64,000 nucleotides of DNA from contig JALJCQ010000013.1 in assembly GCA_023091665.1 (NCBI GenBank), positions 2,480,001 to 2,544,000 of the forward strand, written 5' to 3'. Numbering within the stretch: position 1 is the first letter of the stretch; each line of letters starts with the position of its first letter. The translations under genes were made by a program, and so were the position numbers. The notes below the pieces were generated by a model. That model did not search any database, was not told where the DNA came from, and worked only from the letters and a program-made list of their open reading frames with translations. The DNA is from Pythium myriotylum. Its lineage: Eukaryota > Oomycota > Peronosporomycetes > Pythiales > Pythiaceae. This document shows positions 52,845 to 62,125 of the stretch, piece by piece.

Positions 52845-54428
52845 ATGGATGAGAGCAAGGCGTCTATCGATTCCTCTGACACCATCACGGAGACCCAACC
52901 AACTGCAACTGCTTTCAGTGGTATCCCGACAGCGAGCGATTTGTTCAATCGCGAGGTGGATCTCCAAAAGATCGATTACTTGAACGGACGAGTCCTTCAT
53001 CTCCAGGCAGAAAATGAAGCTCTACGGGAACGACACGAGAAGCGAGAGCAAGACACCCATGAGTTTGTAGCATACTTTCAGAAAGAAATACAGACCCGTG
53101 ATAAACAGATCACCAAATTAACGGAAGAGTTGGCAGCACTCAAGTTAAGCCATGCACTCGAGTTGGAAGCCTCGCAACAAACAAAAGAGAATGAGAATCA
53201 GCAACTCCAACAGCATTTCTCCTCGAGGGAGGAAAAGTTCACGGAAGAGTTGTTCTTTTTGAAGGAAGAGCTCAACCAACTCGAGACATTCAAGGAAATG
53301 AGAGAGACAATATATTCGAAGATGAAGGATATCGAAGGACAGCTGCAGGAAGAAAAAGAATCGTCTAAAGAGCAGATTGGGGCGCTCGAACGGAAATTTC
53401 TGGAAGAGAAGGCGCGCTTGCAGAAAGAACACGAGAAGAAGATCGAAATTGTCAAACAACAGGCTAAAGAAGACGCCCGTAATGGACTTGACGCCGACAC
53501 ACGTAAGGTTGTCACAGATAATCGTCGGATGGGTGAAGAGCTTCGATTTCAGTTGCAGATGAGCGAGGAGCTTCAGAAAGAGAAGAAACATTTCGAAGAG
53601 AAAGCCAAAAAGTACTACATGGACATGCAAATCTCAAAGTCCAAAGAGGAGGAATACGCTGCTGCAGCGCAAAAACAGGCACGAGAAATCCGCCAACTAC
53701 GAGGGACTATCAAGAATTTGGAGAAGCGAATGAGTGAGAACCTTGCCGAGTTGGAGAGGGAGAAGTTCATAGTCGAGAACAGGAACGGCAAGGATTTGGA
53801 AGAAATGTCGTTAGATATTGACGGACTGAGACGACTTGTACGACTAAAAAACAAAGAGCTGAGGAATCTAAGGCGTCTCGCTCAGACGGTTCTCGATCAA
53901 CGCACAGATATCGAAGTCTTCTTCCTAGACGCACTAGAGTACGTCAAGGATGAGATTGAGAAAGAGAAAAAACGTCAACTTGAACTAGAGATGGAGCGAT
54001 ACCAAGCCGAAAAGAAGAAAGTCACGACTCACAGCGCATCTCCACTGTTACGCTTCCCAAAGCTAAATGAGCCAAATACCAAGGGATCTCCAACCCGGAA
54101 CAACCACTTCAGCGATAAGGTTGACATCCACCAACTCGGATGGGAGGAGAAAGAGCGCGTCCTGCGACTTCTTTTTGCGAGAATCAACGGCATACAGAGC
54201 TACGCGGATGCAAACACCCAGCAACCCCCCGTCTGTGGCCCTCCCTTTCGTGCGCATAATCAAGAGTCTCAGATATCAGACCCGATATACTTTGTGACTG
54301 AGCCGGAACCCACAGGAGGTCTACACCAGCCTTCGTTCAACGGACCATCTTCGAACTTGAGCATGTCCTTGCGTGGATTACCAATTTGCCCAACACCTCC
54401 GATGTCAAGTTCGAAGCGCAAGCACTAA
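52845..54428 (+). CDS. BBOF1-like (DUF4515) coiled-coil protein
   Basis: Single-exon 527-aa protein that is almost entirely alpha-helical coiled coil between about 40 and 390, very rich in Glu, Lys, Gln and Leu. The central block LERKFLEEKARLQKEHEKK ... LDADTRKVVTDNRRMGEEL matches the DUF4515 signature of basal body-orientation factor 1 (BBOF1/CCDC176) as I know it, a protein tied to basal bodies and axonemes of motile cilia. The tail (about 400-527) is Pro/Ser-rich with MSSSKRKH at the end. It starts 119 bases after the sideroflexin stop on the same strand. Presence beside TTC8 (about 5 kb away) fits a flagellated zoospore. Another ciliary coiled-coil protein is the alternative. Confidence 0.65.
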   Translation: MDESKASIDSSDTITETQPTATAFSGIPTASDLFNREVDLQKIDYLNGRVLHLQAENEALRERHEKREQDTHEFVAYFQKEIQTRDKQITKLTEELAALKLSHALELEASQQTKENENQQLQQHFSSREEKFTEELFFLKEELNQLETFKEMRETIYSKMKDIEGQLQEEKESSKEQIGALERKFLEEKARLQKEHEKKIEIVKQQAKEDARNGLDADTRKVVTDNRRMGEELRFQLQMSEELQKEKKHFEEKAKKYYMDMQISKSKEEEYAAAAQKQAREIRQLRGTIKNLEKRMSENLAELEREKFIVENRNGKDLEEMSLDIDGLRRLVRLKNKELRNLRRLAQTVLDQRTDIEVFFLDALEYVKDEIEKEKKRQLELEMERYQAEKKKVTTHSASPLLRFPKLNEPNTKGSPTRNNHFSDKVDIHQLGWEEKERVLRLLFARINGIQSYADANTQQPPVCGPPFRAHNQESQISDPIYFVTEPEPTGGLHQPSFNGPSSNLSMSLRGLPICPTPPMSSSKRKH

Positions 54429-54873
54429 ATCGATTACACCAACACATGATGCAACATTTAATCCACTATTTAGACTGAATTCCATTGTTCAGACTGGTGG
54501 AATTGATGTGTGCGCAATAGATCTTCGCTCGTACGATGCGGCGGTCGCACTGCTGTTATCACTATTAAAACTGTCGGGAAAGTGCCGAGGAGATGGCCCG
54601 GCGTTTTCGTCAGAATCGTATCGAAGAGGGTCTTGGAACAAGTCGCCACCATGGGTCCACCGTGGTGCCTCGAGAGTGTGCGTTCCAATTGACGATGACG
54701 CAGCAGTTCCGTACGAGCTATTCAGCGGGCTGGCCAGTAACTTTCCTGTCGACTTGTCGACTCCTCCGGCGTTGATAACGTGAAAAATACCGAAATCCGG
54801 CAACCTTTGGCCGTGAGATGCCACATGACGCGGCGCTATAGCGAGAAAACGTGAATCTAAGGATCGCAGACTA
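54429..54873. other. Convergent intergenic spacer
   Basis: About 445 bases between convergent genes; open frames on both strands show no protein-like signal. Confidence 0.5.
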
Positions 54874-55904
54874 TTATGTGGAATAGTCCTTACCTCCAAC
54901 ACCGCCTGCTTTGGTTGTGATCAAGCAAAGAAGTAGAACAGTAGGCAAGAATTCCCAGAAGCAGAAGAAAACGAAGTAGGCGAACGTCGTAACACGCCCG
55001 TTCATGTCGAGCTGATTCCATATGCTAACTCCCCAGTTTTGCGATGTCGCCAAGTCCCGAATCGATCGCGTAAAGAAGATTAGAAACAAGAACGCGTTGA
55101 TGATTGCGAGGGTCTGCGCCCACAGAAGATCTAGTGAGCGACCTGAGATGCAAGACAAATGGGTGCTCATTCATACGTGTGGTTGAGAGACAAGCATTCG
55201 ACGCCGTTTGCCACTTTCGACCTGATCAAGAGCAGTACATGTTAGCCACATTGGTGACGTGAGCCCAACTTGATCCGGTACACCGACCTTTGCCATCTTC
55301 CAACCGAAGAACCCAAAGAGAAAACTCAAAATGAAGAAAGATATCGCCGAATATTCAAGTTGGACGCTGACAGCTGATACTTGGTAGAACTCCTGGTCGT
55401 ATTCGTCACCATACTCAGTGGCGTAAGAAATGTCGTTCGACGAGTTGAATGCCCACACCGCCGTGAAGGTCGCCATTGACACGGTGAGGACGAAATAAAG
55501 CGGCAGGCAGACGTTGCGCCAACGTGTGCGCCACTTCTTCCCCGTAAGAACTTGGATGTAAAAAAGAACAAGAAGCGAAAAATTGGCGAACCTGAAAGCA
55601 AACCAAGACTTAGCACAGCTCGATCAACCGGGCGCACGGAAGTGACCTACTGCACCGGCGTTGGTAGCCAGTAGAGCAAGTAGAGCTCCAAGTACGTGAT
55701 ACTTTCTCGCGTTTGAATCATGATCCAGTACGTGGAGCGCACGACTGTCCAGAGCAGACAGAGGACGTAGAAGCACGTCGACCACGAAAGCAGTTTGTTC
55801 TTGTTGCGCATAGACAGCAACAACTGCGCGAGCGTGAACACCAACAGGGCGAGACACATGATGGTCAACAACAGAGTGTACACGGTTGGGTCCTTGGCGG
55901 CCAT
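54874..55904 (-). CDS. THH1/TOM1/GPR137-like multi-pass membrane protein
   Basis: Seven-helix-type protein resembling the THH1/TOM1/TOM3 and GPR137 families. Known members act at endolysosomal or vacuolar membranes (GPR137 in mTORC1/Rag regulation; plant TOM1 as a tobamovirus replication host factor). Exon 1 is 55651-55904 (MAAKDPTVYTLLLTIM ... LLYWLPTPVQ), exon 2 starts at 55591 (FANFSLLVLFYIQVL); these join in phase. A probable 66-bp intron and one further intron follow between about 55310 and 55140. The last exon covers LDLLWAQTLAIINAFLFLIF to FFCFWEFLPTVLLLCLI; the E-x-LPT motif in the last helix is typical of GPR137. The splice between exons 3 and 4 is not settled (a donor at GAAA|GTGG gives the right phase). 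Confidence 0.7.
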
Positions 55905-56084
55905 GTCGCTCGCGATCCCGCCGGCCGCGGACCGCCGGCGACGGTGTCAACGAGGCCAGAATGAACCCCACGGCATTCGACATGGACAACGTTTGGGGAA
56001 AGGATGTCCTGTTCCAGATCCTCTTTAGGGCATATTATAGGACAGAAGGAACCTGATCAGTGTGCGCCACACCACATTGAAATT

Positions 56085-57522
56085 GCTTCACTTGCGGGTG
56101 CGACGAAGCTGTTGAATGACGTCAAGCAACGGACGGAGGCGCTTGCGGACGTCGATGTCCTCAGTAATCTCGTCCAGAAAATCATCTACCAAGTAAATTG
56201 AAATTGATGACCTTCTCGAAGACGGAGTGCTGCGGGACTTTCGTACCTTTGAGCGAGAGAAGAGCTGACTCGGTCTCCAAGGAGTCGACGTAGTGACCTG
56301 AGTGGGATTGAAAGTCTTCTGTGTTGCTAAGCAATGCGAGAGTCTCGATACCCGCACTGATATCGTTTCTCTACATGGCGGTGGCGTCACATCTCCCACA
56401 GGATCAGCCAGCGAGAAATTGTATCACTGACCTGCAGTCGTGTGAGGTTAGAGCTGAGATGCATTGCCAGAAGGGCAAAGATCCGTTTTTCCACAATCAG
56501 CGGCATCACTCTAATAGCAAACAGTTGGCGTGGAATGATACTCTAGATCGAAAACGTGCGCACCTCGATTCATCGATGGCATCGAGCTGCTTGCAGAGTC
56601 CGAGCAGAAAATGTATCACTGTGACCTCTTGGGTGTTGTCGAATTTTTTGTTTGCAACGTACTTAACGAACAGTAATGTTATAAGCGATGCGCTAGGAAG
56701 GAATTCACGCACTTACGCTTGGGTTCTCGAGACAATAGTTGAACACATCGTGAATGTACTCGATGAGCAGAGGGAGATCAGTAGTTTGCACAGCCTCGGA
56801 GTGGAGCCATGCGTTCTTGAGAGTAAGCCCCATGCCTTTCTCAAACTTCTCGAGGACTTCCATGGTTGACTCCTGCTGGGCTAATTGTTTAGGGGTACTC
56901 CAAGTGAATGCAAAGAGCGCACGAACCTTCACAGCCCCACGCTCAAGCACACGCTTGAAATATCCATTGAAGTCAACCAAATTACGAAGGCAGCTTGGTA
57001 GAGCAAACATGGATGAGAACATAATGCGATGTCTAGCGTTCGGAGTAACACCAGTCCATACAGGTTGAGCTTGCCGTCTTCGAGCAGATATCTAAGCCAT
57101 CGAACAGCGAACCGTTACTTGCATAACTGCAGAAAAGGACCTCTAACGCTCACCTCAGAGCAACCTCTTCACACTCCCATAATGTAGCATCATTTGCTTT
57201 TGGAAGTTGTCTCTCCTTGGGCGATCATTTAGTACTGGGCCCGACCACAGAGCAATGGAGTTCCTCACCATTTCTGTGATCTCGCCGATCCGTCCAATCT
57301 GCTCAGCCATTTGGATCCAGTCATCCGAGAGCACCGGGTAGTCGGCCTTGCAACGACACCCTTGGTGAGCGCGGGTGCTAGCTTCCACGAGGGGCCCACG
57401 ATCATTACCATGAAGCGCACGTGGTTGCGGAGATCGGCTGTGAGTTTCACTGAGAGTTCCTCGAAGGCGTCCGCATCGCTGCGCGTGGTGTAGTTGTTCT
57501 TGCGCGCAGACGACATCATGGC
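56085..57522 (-). pseudogene. Unrecognised multi-exon gene, possibly decayed
   Basis: Protein-like segments in consistent minus-strand order but changing frames: MMSSARKNNYTTRSDADAFE..., then DYPVLSDDWIQMAEQIGRIGE, a stretch LRYLLEDGKLNLYGLVLLRT, then LPSCLRNLVDFNGYFKRVLE..., KKFDNTQEVTVIHFLLGLCK, VMPLIVEKRIFALLAMHLSS and a last DDFLDEITEDIDVRKRLRPL. Some changes are clean introns (donors GTAAGTGCG near 56709 and GTGAGCG near 57155). Others, near 57345, 57030 and 56200, have no room for an intron, which suggests a decayed gene or base errors. All-helical character; no family recognised. Confidence 0.4.
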
Positions 57523-57995
57523 GCTCCTCACTCTGAACGTGGCAATTTGGTGCCTGCTGCAGAGCTCGGAAAAATGAAACGCCACTTGTGACCTTTCGTG
57601 GCTACAGTCCATCGTTGTAATTATGCAACTATCTTGAACAATATGATAATAAAGTTGTCTCTTTTGATGGCGTGTCAAAGCATCGTGTCTCCAAGAGCGT
57701 GGTACAAGCTTGGCTCTTGTGGTCTGGCCGCGACGAGACCACCTCTAGACACGCGCGATCCCGTCGACGTCGCTCGGCCAGAGCCACGTTCTCACTCCAA
57801 GGCGAGAAGCCAGTGGGTTTAAGCAGCGCCCATGTTCTCACCCAGGCACAAGCACTCCGTTCGGAAACCACCATTCCTCAGCAAAGTTTGTGGCAATAGC
57901 CTAGGGAACTGACCAATCGGTGCTATGCGGTGTGCCTCCCCGGGAGGGGGCTCCGACACGCCCCACTTGTCCGGGGCGAAGAAGCAAGAGAAGCC
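57523..57995. other. Divergent promoter region before PP2A
   Basis: About 470 bases between the starts of two divergent genes. In the PP2A frame it is open from 57930 but without conserved sequence. No other gene seen. Confidence 0.45.
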
Positions 57996-58955
57996 ATGGA
58001 CGCGCGCGGCGAGATGAAGGCGCTGGACGCGCAGATCGACCGTCTGCGCCGTGCTGAGAACCTCACGGAGAACGAGATTTTCGAGCTCTGCCAGAAGGGC
58101 AAGGAGATCCTCTCGGCCGAGTCCAACGTCCAGCCCGTGCGGTGCCCCGTGACGGTGTGTGGCGACATCCACGGCCAGTTCTACGACTTGCTCGAGCTCT
58201 TCAGAATAGGCGGGAGCTGCCCGGACACGAACTACCTTTTCATGGGAGACTACGTTGATCGCGGCTACTACTCGCTCGAAAGCGTCACGTTGCTTGTTGC
58301 ACTCAAGGTCCGACACCCTGAGCGCATCACCATCCTGCGCGGGAACCACGAGTCGCGCCAGATCACGCAGGTCTACGGCTTCTACGACGAGTGTCTGCGC
58401 AAGTACGGCAACGCAAATGTCTGGAAGTACTTCACTGACCTCTTTGACCACCTGCCAATGACCGCGCTCATCGAGAACCGCGTCTTCTGCATGCACGGCG
58501 GTCTCTCTCCATCGATTGACACGCTCGACCACGCACGCGCACTTGACCGCGTGCAGGAAGTGCCACACGAAGGGCCTATGTGTGACCTTGTGTGGTCCGA
58601 CCCAGATGACCGCTGCGGCTGGGGCATCTCTCCTCGAGGAGCGGGCTACACGTTCGGCCAGGACATCACCGAACAGTTCAAGCGTAGCAACGGACTCACA
58701 TTCATTGCTCGTGCCCACCAGCTTGTTATGGAAGGTTACCAGTGGACGCACAACCGTGGCGTTGTGACGATTTTTAGCGCGCCAAACTACTGCTACCGTT
58801 GCGGCAACCAGGCGGCCCTCATGGAGATTGATGAGGTCATGGCGGATCGCACCGGCGACAAGGTTTACGACACCTGCAAGTTCATCCAATTCGATCCGGC
58901 TCCGCGTGATAGCTCATTCAACGAGAAGAAGCGCACGCCCGACTACTTCTTGTAG
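57996..58955 (+). CDS. PPP2C: Protein phosphatase 2A catalytic subunit
   Basis: Serine/threonine phosphatase of the PPP family, working as a heterotrimer with A scaffold and B regulatory subunits. Intronless, 319 aa. All metal-binding signatures are present: GDIHGQ (about residue 56), GDYVDRG (about 84), RGNHE (about 115), HGGLSP and the [10 protein letters not shown] region, plus [11 protein letters not shown]. The tail ends RTPDYFL, the methylated and phosphorylated C-terminus that marks PP2A rather than PP4 or PP6. It is about 10 residues longer than the usual 309, largely from an insertion ([11 protein letters not shown]) just before FIQFDPAP. The start at [10 protein letters not shown] aligns with the usual MDEK... 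start; the frame is open 22 codons further up. Confidence 0.97.
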   Translation: MDARGEMKALDAQIDRLRRAENLTENEIFELCQKGKEILSAESNVQPVRCPVTVCGDIHGQFYDLLELFRIGGSCPDTNYLFMGDYVDRGYYSLESVTLLVALKVRHPERITILRGNHESRQITQVYGFYDECLRKYGNANVWKYFTDLFDHLPMTALIENRVFCMHGGLSPSIDTLDHARALDRVQEVPHEGPMCDLVWSDPDDRCGWGISPRGAGYTFGQDITEQFKRSNGLTFIARAHQLVMEGYQWTHNRGVVTIFSAPNYCYRCGNQAALMEIDEVMADRTGDKVYDTCKFIQFDPAPRDSSFNEKKRTPDYFL

Positions 58956-59128
58956 GGCGTTACTGAGCCTGAGCGTTATCCGATGTTTAGGGTGCGCAAT
59001 ATCGGCGGTGACATGGCTCCGGCCATATTTCTCCTTACATAGTCTTTTTTTTTTTCAGTCGATAGTTTCCCTGCCGCCAGGTTTCTAGTACTAGTGGTAA
59101 TATTTCTCTCTGATCAGTCTTCTGGTGC

Positions 59129-60738
59129 TTACATCATAGTGAGGAAATGCTGCAGTTGCTTTTTCAGCTCGATAGAGTCGCTGTGCGAAGGATATGTATC
59201 GAGCGCCTTATTGACTTTCGTGTAGGCATCGTGGAAATCACCGACCTTGTAGGCCAATAGAGCTACACAAACAACTGCTCAGTCAGAGATCACGGGCGCG
59301 AGAAAAGTCAGAGCAGAGCAGTCTCACCGCGGTTGAAGCTTGGCTCGAACATGAAGTCAGCGAGGGATTCTGAGAGCTGGAAGTTCGCTCGTGCTTGGTC
59401 AAGGTTCCCCTTACGGAGCTCTAGCACTCCCAGGTTATTGTACGATTCGGCGTGGTTACTGTCCACAGATACAGCAACTTTGAAGGCTTGATACGCAAGC
59501 CCAAGATCACCGATGCCGATGGCTACTTGACCAATGTTGTACCATACATCTGCCATAGAGTCATCTGAAGCCATTGACAGCGCTCGCTCGAAGCACGAGA
59601 GGGTCATGTCGTATTGAGATGCGTAAAAACAACAAAGGCCTATGTTGCACCAAAGCTCGGCGTTGTTGATGTCCATTTGGAGTAGGCGCCGATAGTACCG
59701 CAGTGCAACTTCAGGGTGATCAGTGTAGAAATAGTTTGATGCAAGGCACGCAGTAGCCTCGATATTGGACGCGTCAAGCTGCAATACCTCTTTGTAGATC
59801 TCCACACTCCTCTCCGAGTCGTTGAGCATATCTTGGACTCGTGCGATGCCCAACAGTAAATGAACATCACCAGGAAACTTTTCCTTGGCTCTCTCGTAGC
59901 GATCTAGAGCTGTGTTGGGCTGATCGAGGCGCAAGTAAACCTTTCCAAGTTCAAGGACTGTGACGATCATATCTTGGTTTCTTAGGGACGACTCGAACTG
60001 CTTCTCAGCGTCGCGAAAAAGTCCTAGCTGATAATAGCACTTGCCCAGGCGCGCTTTCCACCACCAATCCTTATAGTCTGCCGCAACTGTCGCTTCGGCA
60101 GCAAGTTCAAGGGCTTTGCGAGGGTTATGCTCGTGGTAGAGCAGGTAATCGACAAGCACCTTCGCGATAGCTGGGCGCGCGGCGTACCGGTTCAGGTCGA
60201 GCCTGTTCACATCGATGAAGATGCCGCCGTCACCTGTATCCATGGACGCCGTGCCCAGGCGCACTTGCCGGCCAAGCGTTGTTGCGGGGCGGGATGTCCC
60301 CGGTCGATTGCCCTGAAGTGCTCGATCGACAGATATTCCACCCGTCCCAGGACGGGACCCCGTTCCCGGTCTTGCGTAGCCGCTGAGCGGACGACCCGAC
60401 GACGTCACGGGCCGGAGGCTTTGGTCTGTGGCTGCACGAGTATTCGGACGGTTGATGGACGTCCCCGGTCGTGGCATCGAGGCCATGACGTTGTCGTCCA
60501 GAAGGAGGTCGGCCGCGCCGTCCTCTTCGAGTTCCGAGTCGTCAATGTAGGTTTGCTGAGTCAGGGCGCGGGTCTTGGTGACCCAGGCAGCTTGGTCGTA
60601 AGGGTTCTGCGCCAGCACCTCGGTGCAGATATCGACGCACTCTACGAAGCGCCGCTGCCGTGCGCGCAGCAGCGCCATGTAGAACGGGTCCACCGCTTCC
60701 ACGCCCATCGGAGAATGCTTGTGTGCCTCTTCGGCCAC
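59129..60738 (-). CDS. TTC8: Bardet-Biedl protein BBS8 / TTC8, 2 exons
   Basis: TPR-repeat subunit of the BBSome, the coat that moves membrane proteins in and out of cilia. Exon 1 is 59328-60738; exon 2 is 59129-59262 after a 65-bp intron (CGCG|GTGAGA ... TGTAG), together 514 aa, the family's usual size. N-terminus DPFYMALLRARQRRFVECVDICTEVL is typical, followed by a Pro/Gly/Arg/Thr-rich linker with repeated RPGT words (about 90-165) and TPR repeats to the end (KARLGKCYYQLGLFRDAEKQFE, AELWCNIGLCCFYASQYD, DVWYNIGQVAIGIGDLGLAY, ESYNNLGVLELRKGNLDQA). Exon 2 gives LLAYKVGDFHDAYTKVNKAL. Convergent with PP2A, 173 bases apart. Confidence 0.95.
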
Positions 60739-60989
60739 TTCAACGCCTGAAGTACCAATATGAAGTGGGCGGACGGGTTCTCAACGGCTACCTTTATTGT
60801 AGAAAACCGTACATAATATCTTGAATCAGCGTATATTGTTTTATACAGTTTCTAAATCGGGTAAATGTGAATGAAAGACTATGAATATATACATTATATA
60901 TGACTCGAAGTAGTTCTAAAAAGCAGCTGCTGCGCGCGAGTATTCCACCGCGCAGCTGAGTTCCCCCGCGCGACCAGGAGACAAGGAGA
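60739..60989. promoter_or_regulatory. Shared divergent promoter, TTC8 and DUF218 genes
   Basis: 251 bases between two divergent start codons must hold both promoters. It has a long A/T-rich core (about 60795-60905). No known core element was assigned. Confidence 0.5.
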
Positions 60990-62061
60990 ATGAGCCACCC
61001 GACCCCGCCGGCGTCGCCGCCGCGACCCAAGATGCTCGGCACTGTGCTGCCTCAAGACTCAATGCGCGGGCTTCGCGGCCCGTGGAACGAGCTCGAGCCG
61101 TCCGCACACCCGCTCCCCCCGCCGCCTCCGTCGGTAGCCTCGTCCGCCGCGTCCTCAATCGCCTACCAGGAGAACCTCAAGCTCCTCGCAGCCGCAGGGC
61201 GCGATCTCTTCCGCAGGGGGCTTGCCTTCGATGGTGTCCGACCCACGAAGCAAGAAGCGCGCCATCCCGCTGTAACGCCCAACCTGCTTAGCATTCCCGA
61301 AGACAACTCGGTCAGTGCGTCCGACGTCAGCGCCCCGAGTGAGCTTGTCGTGATCGTTGGCGGCCCACTCAATAGCCGCGGAGAGCCTGGGCTCTGGGTC
61401 TCCAACCGCATCGCGAAGGCCATCCAACTTTACTGGCAGACTATGCTTTCCTTTGCACACGACGACGGAGACGATGAGGACGATGAGGCTTCTCGACCAA
61501 AAGCGCTATGCTTCCTTGTCCCTACAGGCGGAGAGTCGGCAGACGAAGGTGTTGTAGAGACGGAAGCTATTCGCAACGCGCTTGTAGGAACAGGGATCTC
61601 TCCCCACCATATCATCATGGATTGCACCGCGGTACGCAGCTCAAGATGTCGTGATACTCGCACTGCCACTGAAGTTCTAATCCTAACTGATATTGTAGAC
61701 GAACCTCGTGGACAATGCTATTCAGTTGGTCTCTATCGTACAACACCTCCATGTCAGCAAAGTGCACATCGTGACCTCTGCATTCCAAGTGGCGCGCGCA
61801 CGTCTTTGCTATGATGAGGTCTTCCGCGTTTTGGGAGGTGATCTCTCCGGTGTCAAAGTCTTTTACCACGGTGCTCCTGACGGACTCAAACCAGCTGAGC
61901 GCTCGGAACGCCAAATGATCGAGCAGACGCTTATTCAGAACGCACACAACGACTTGGACGTAGCGCTTAAGCGCTTAAGCTCGCACAAGCAGTCCAAGAG
62001 TTCCAAACGCAGCTCACAGGGGCTGGATAACGCGAGGACCAGCCAGAAACCAACAGTCTAG
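60990..62061 (+). CDS. DUF218 (YdcF/SanA-like) domain protein, 2 exons
   Basis: Exons 60990-61631 and 61699-62061 (334 aa, phase 0). A Pro-rich N-terminal stretch (about 1-60) precedes a DUF218-type fold: ELVVIVGGPLNSRGEPG (nucleotide-binding-like Gly loop), ALCFLVPTGGESADEG, ETEAIRNALVGTGI, DCTATNLVDNAIQL (the conserved S/T-x-T-x-x-N-A block) and KVHIVTSAFQVARARLCYDE (VTSxxHxxRA motif, with Gln for the usual His). DUF218 proteins are little characterised; bacterial SanA/YdcF affect the envelope. The basic Ser/Lys-rich C-terminus is disordered. Function unknown. Confidence 0.75.
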
Positions 62062-62125
62062 CGTCGTAATTCGCATGTCTCCCCGAATAGAGCATCCTCT
62101 GGAGTTACTGTTGAGATTTCCTATG

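Noticed and set aside
54373..54902. Overlapping open frames on both strands after the BBOF1-like gene
   Set aside because: Low-complexity translations with no family resemblance; treated as intergenic.
57819..58889. 356-codon minus-strand frame over PP2A
   Set aside because: Antisense of the strongly conserved PP2A coding sequence.
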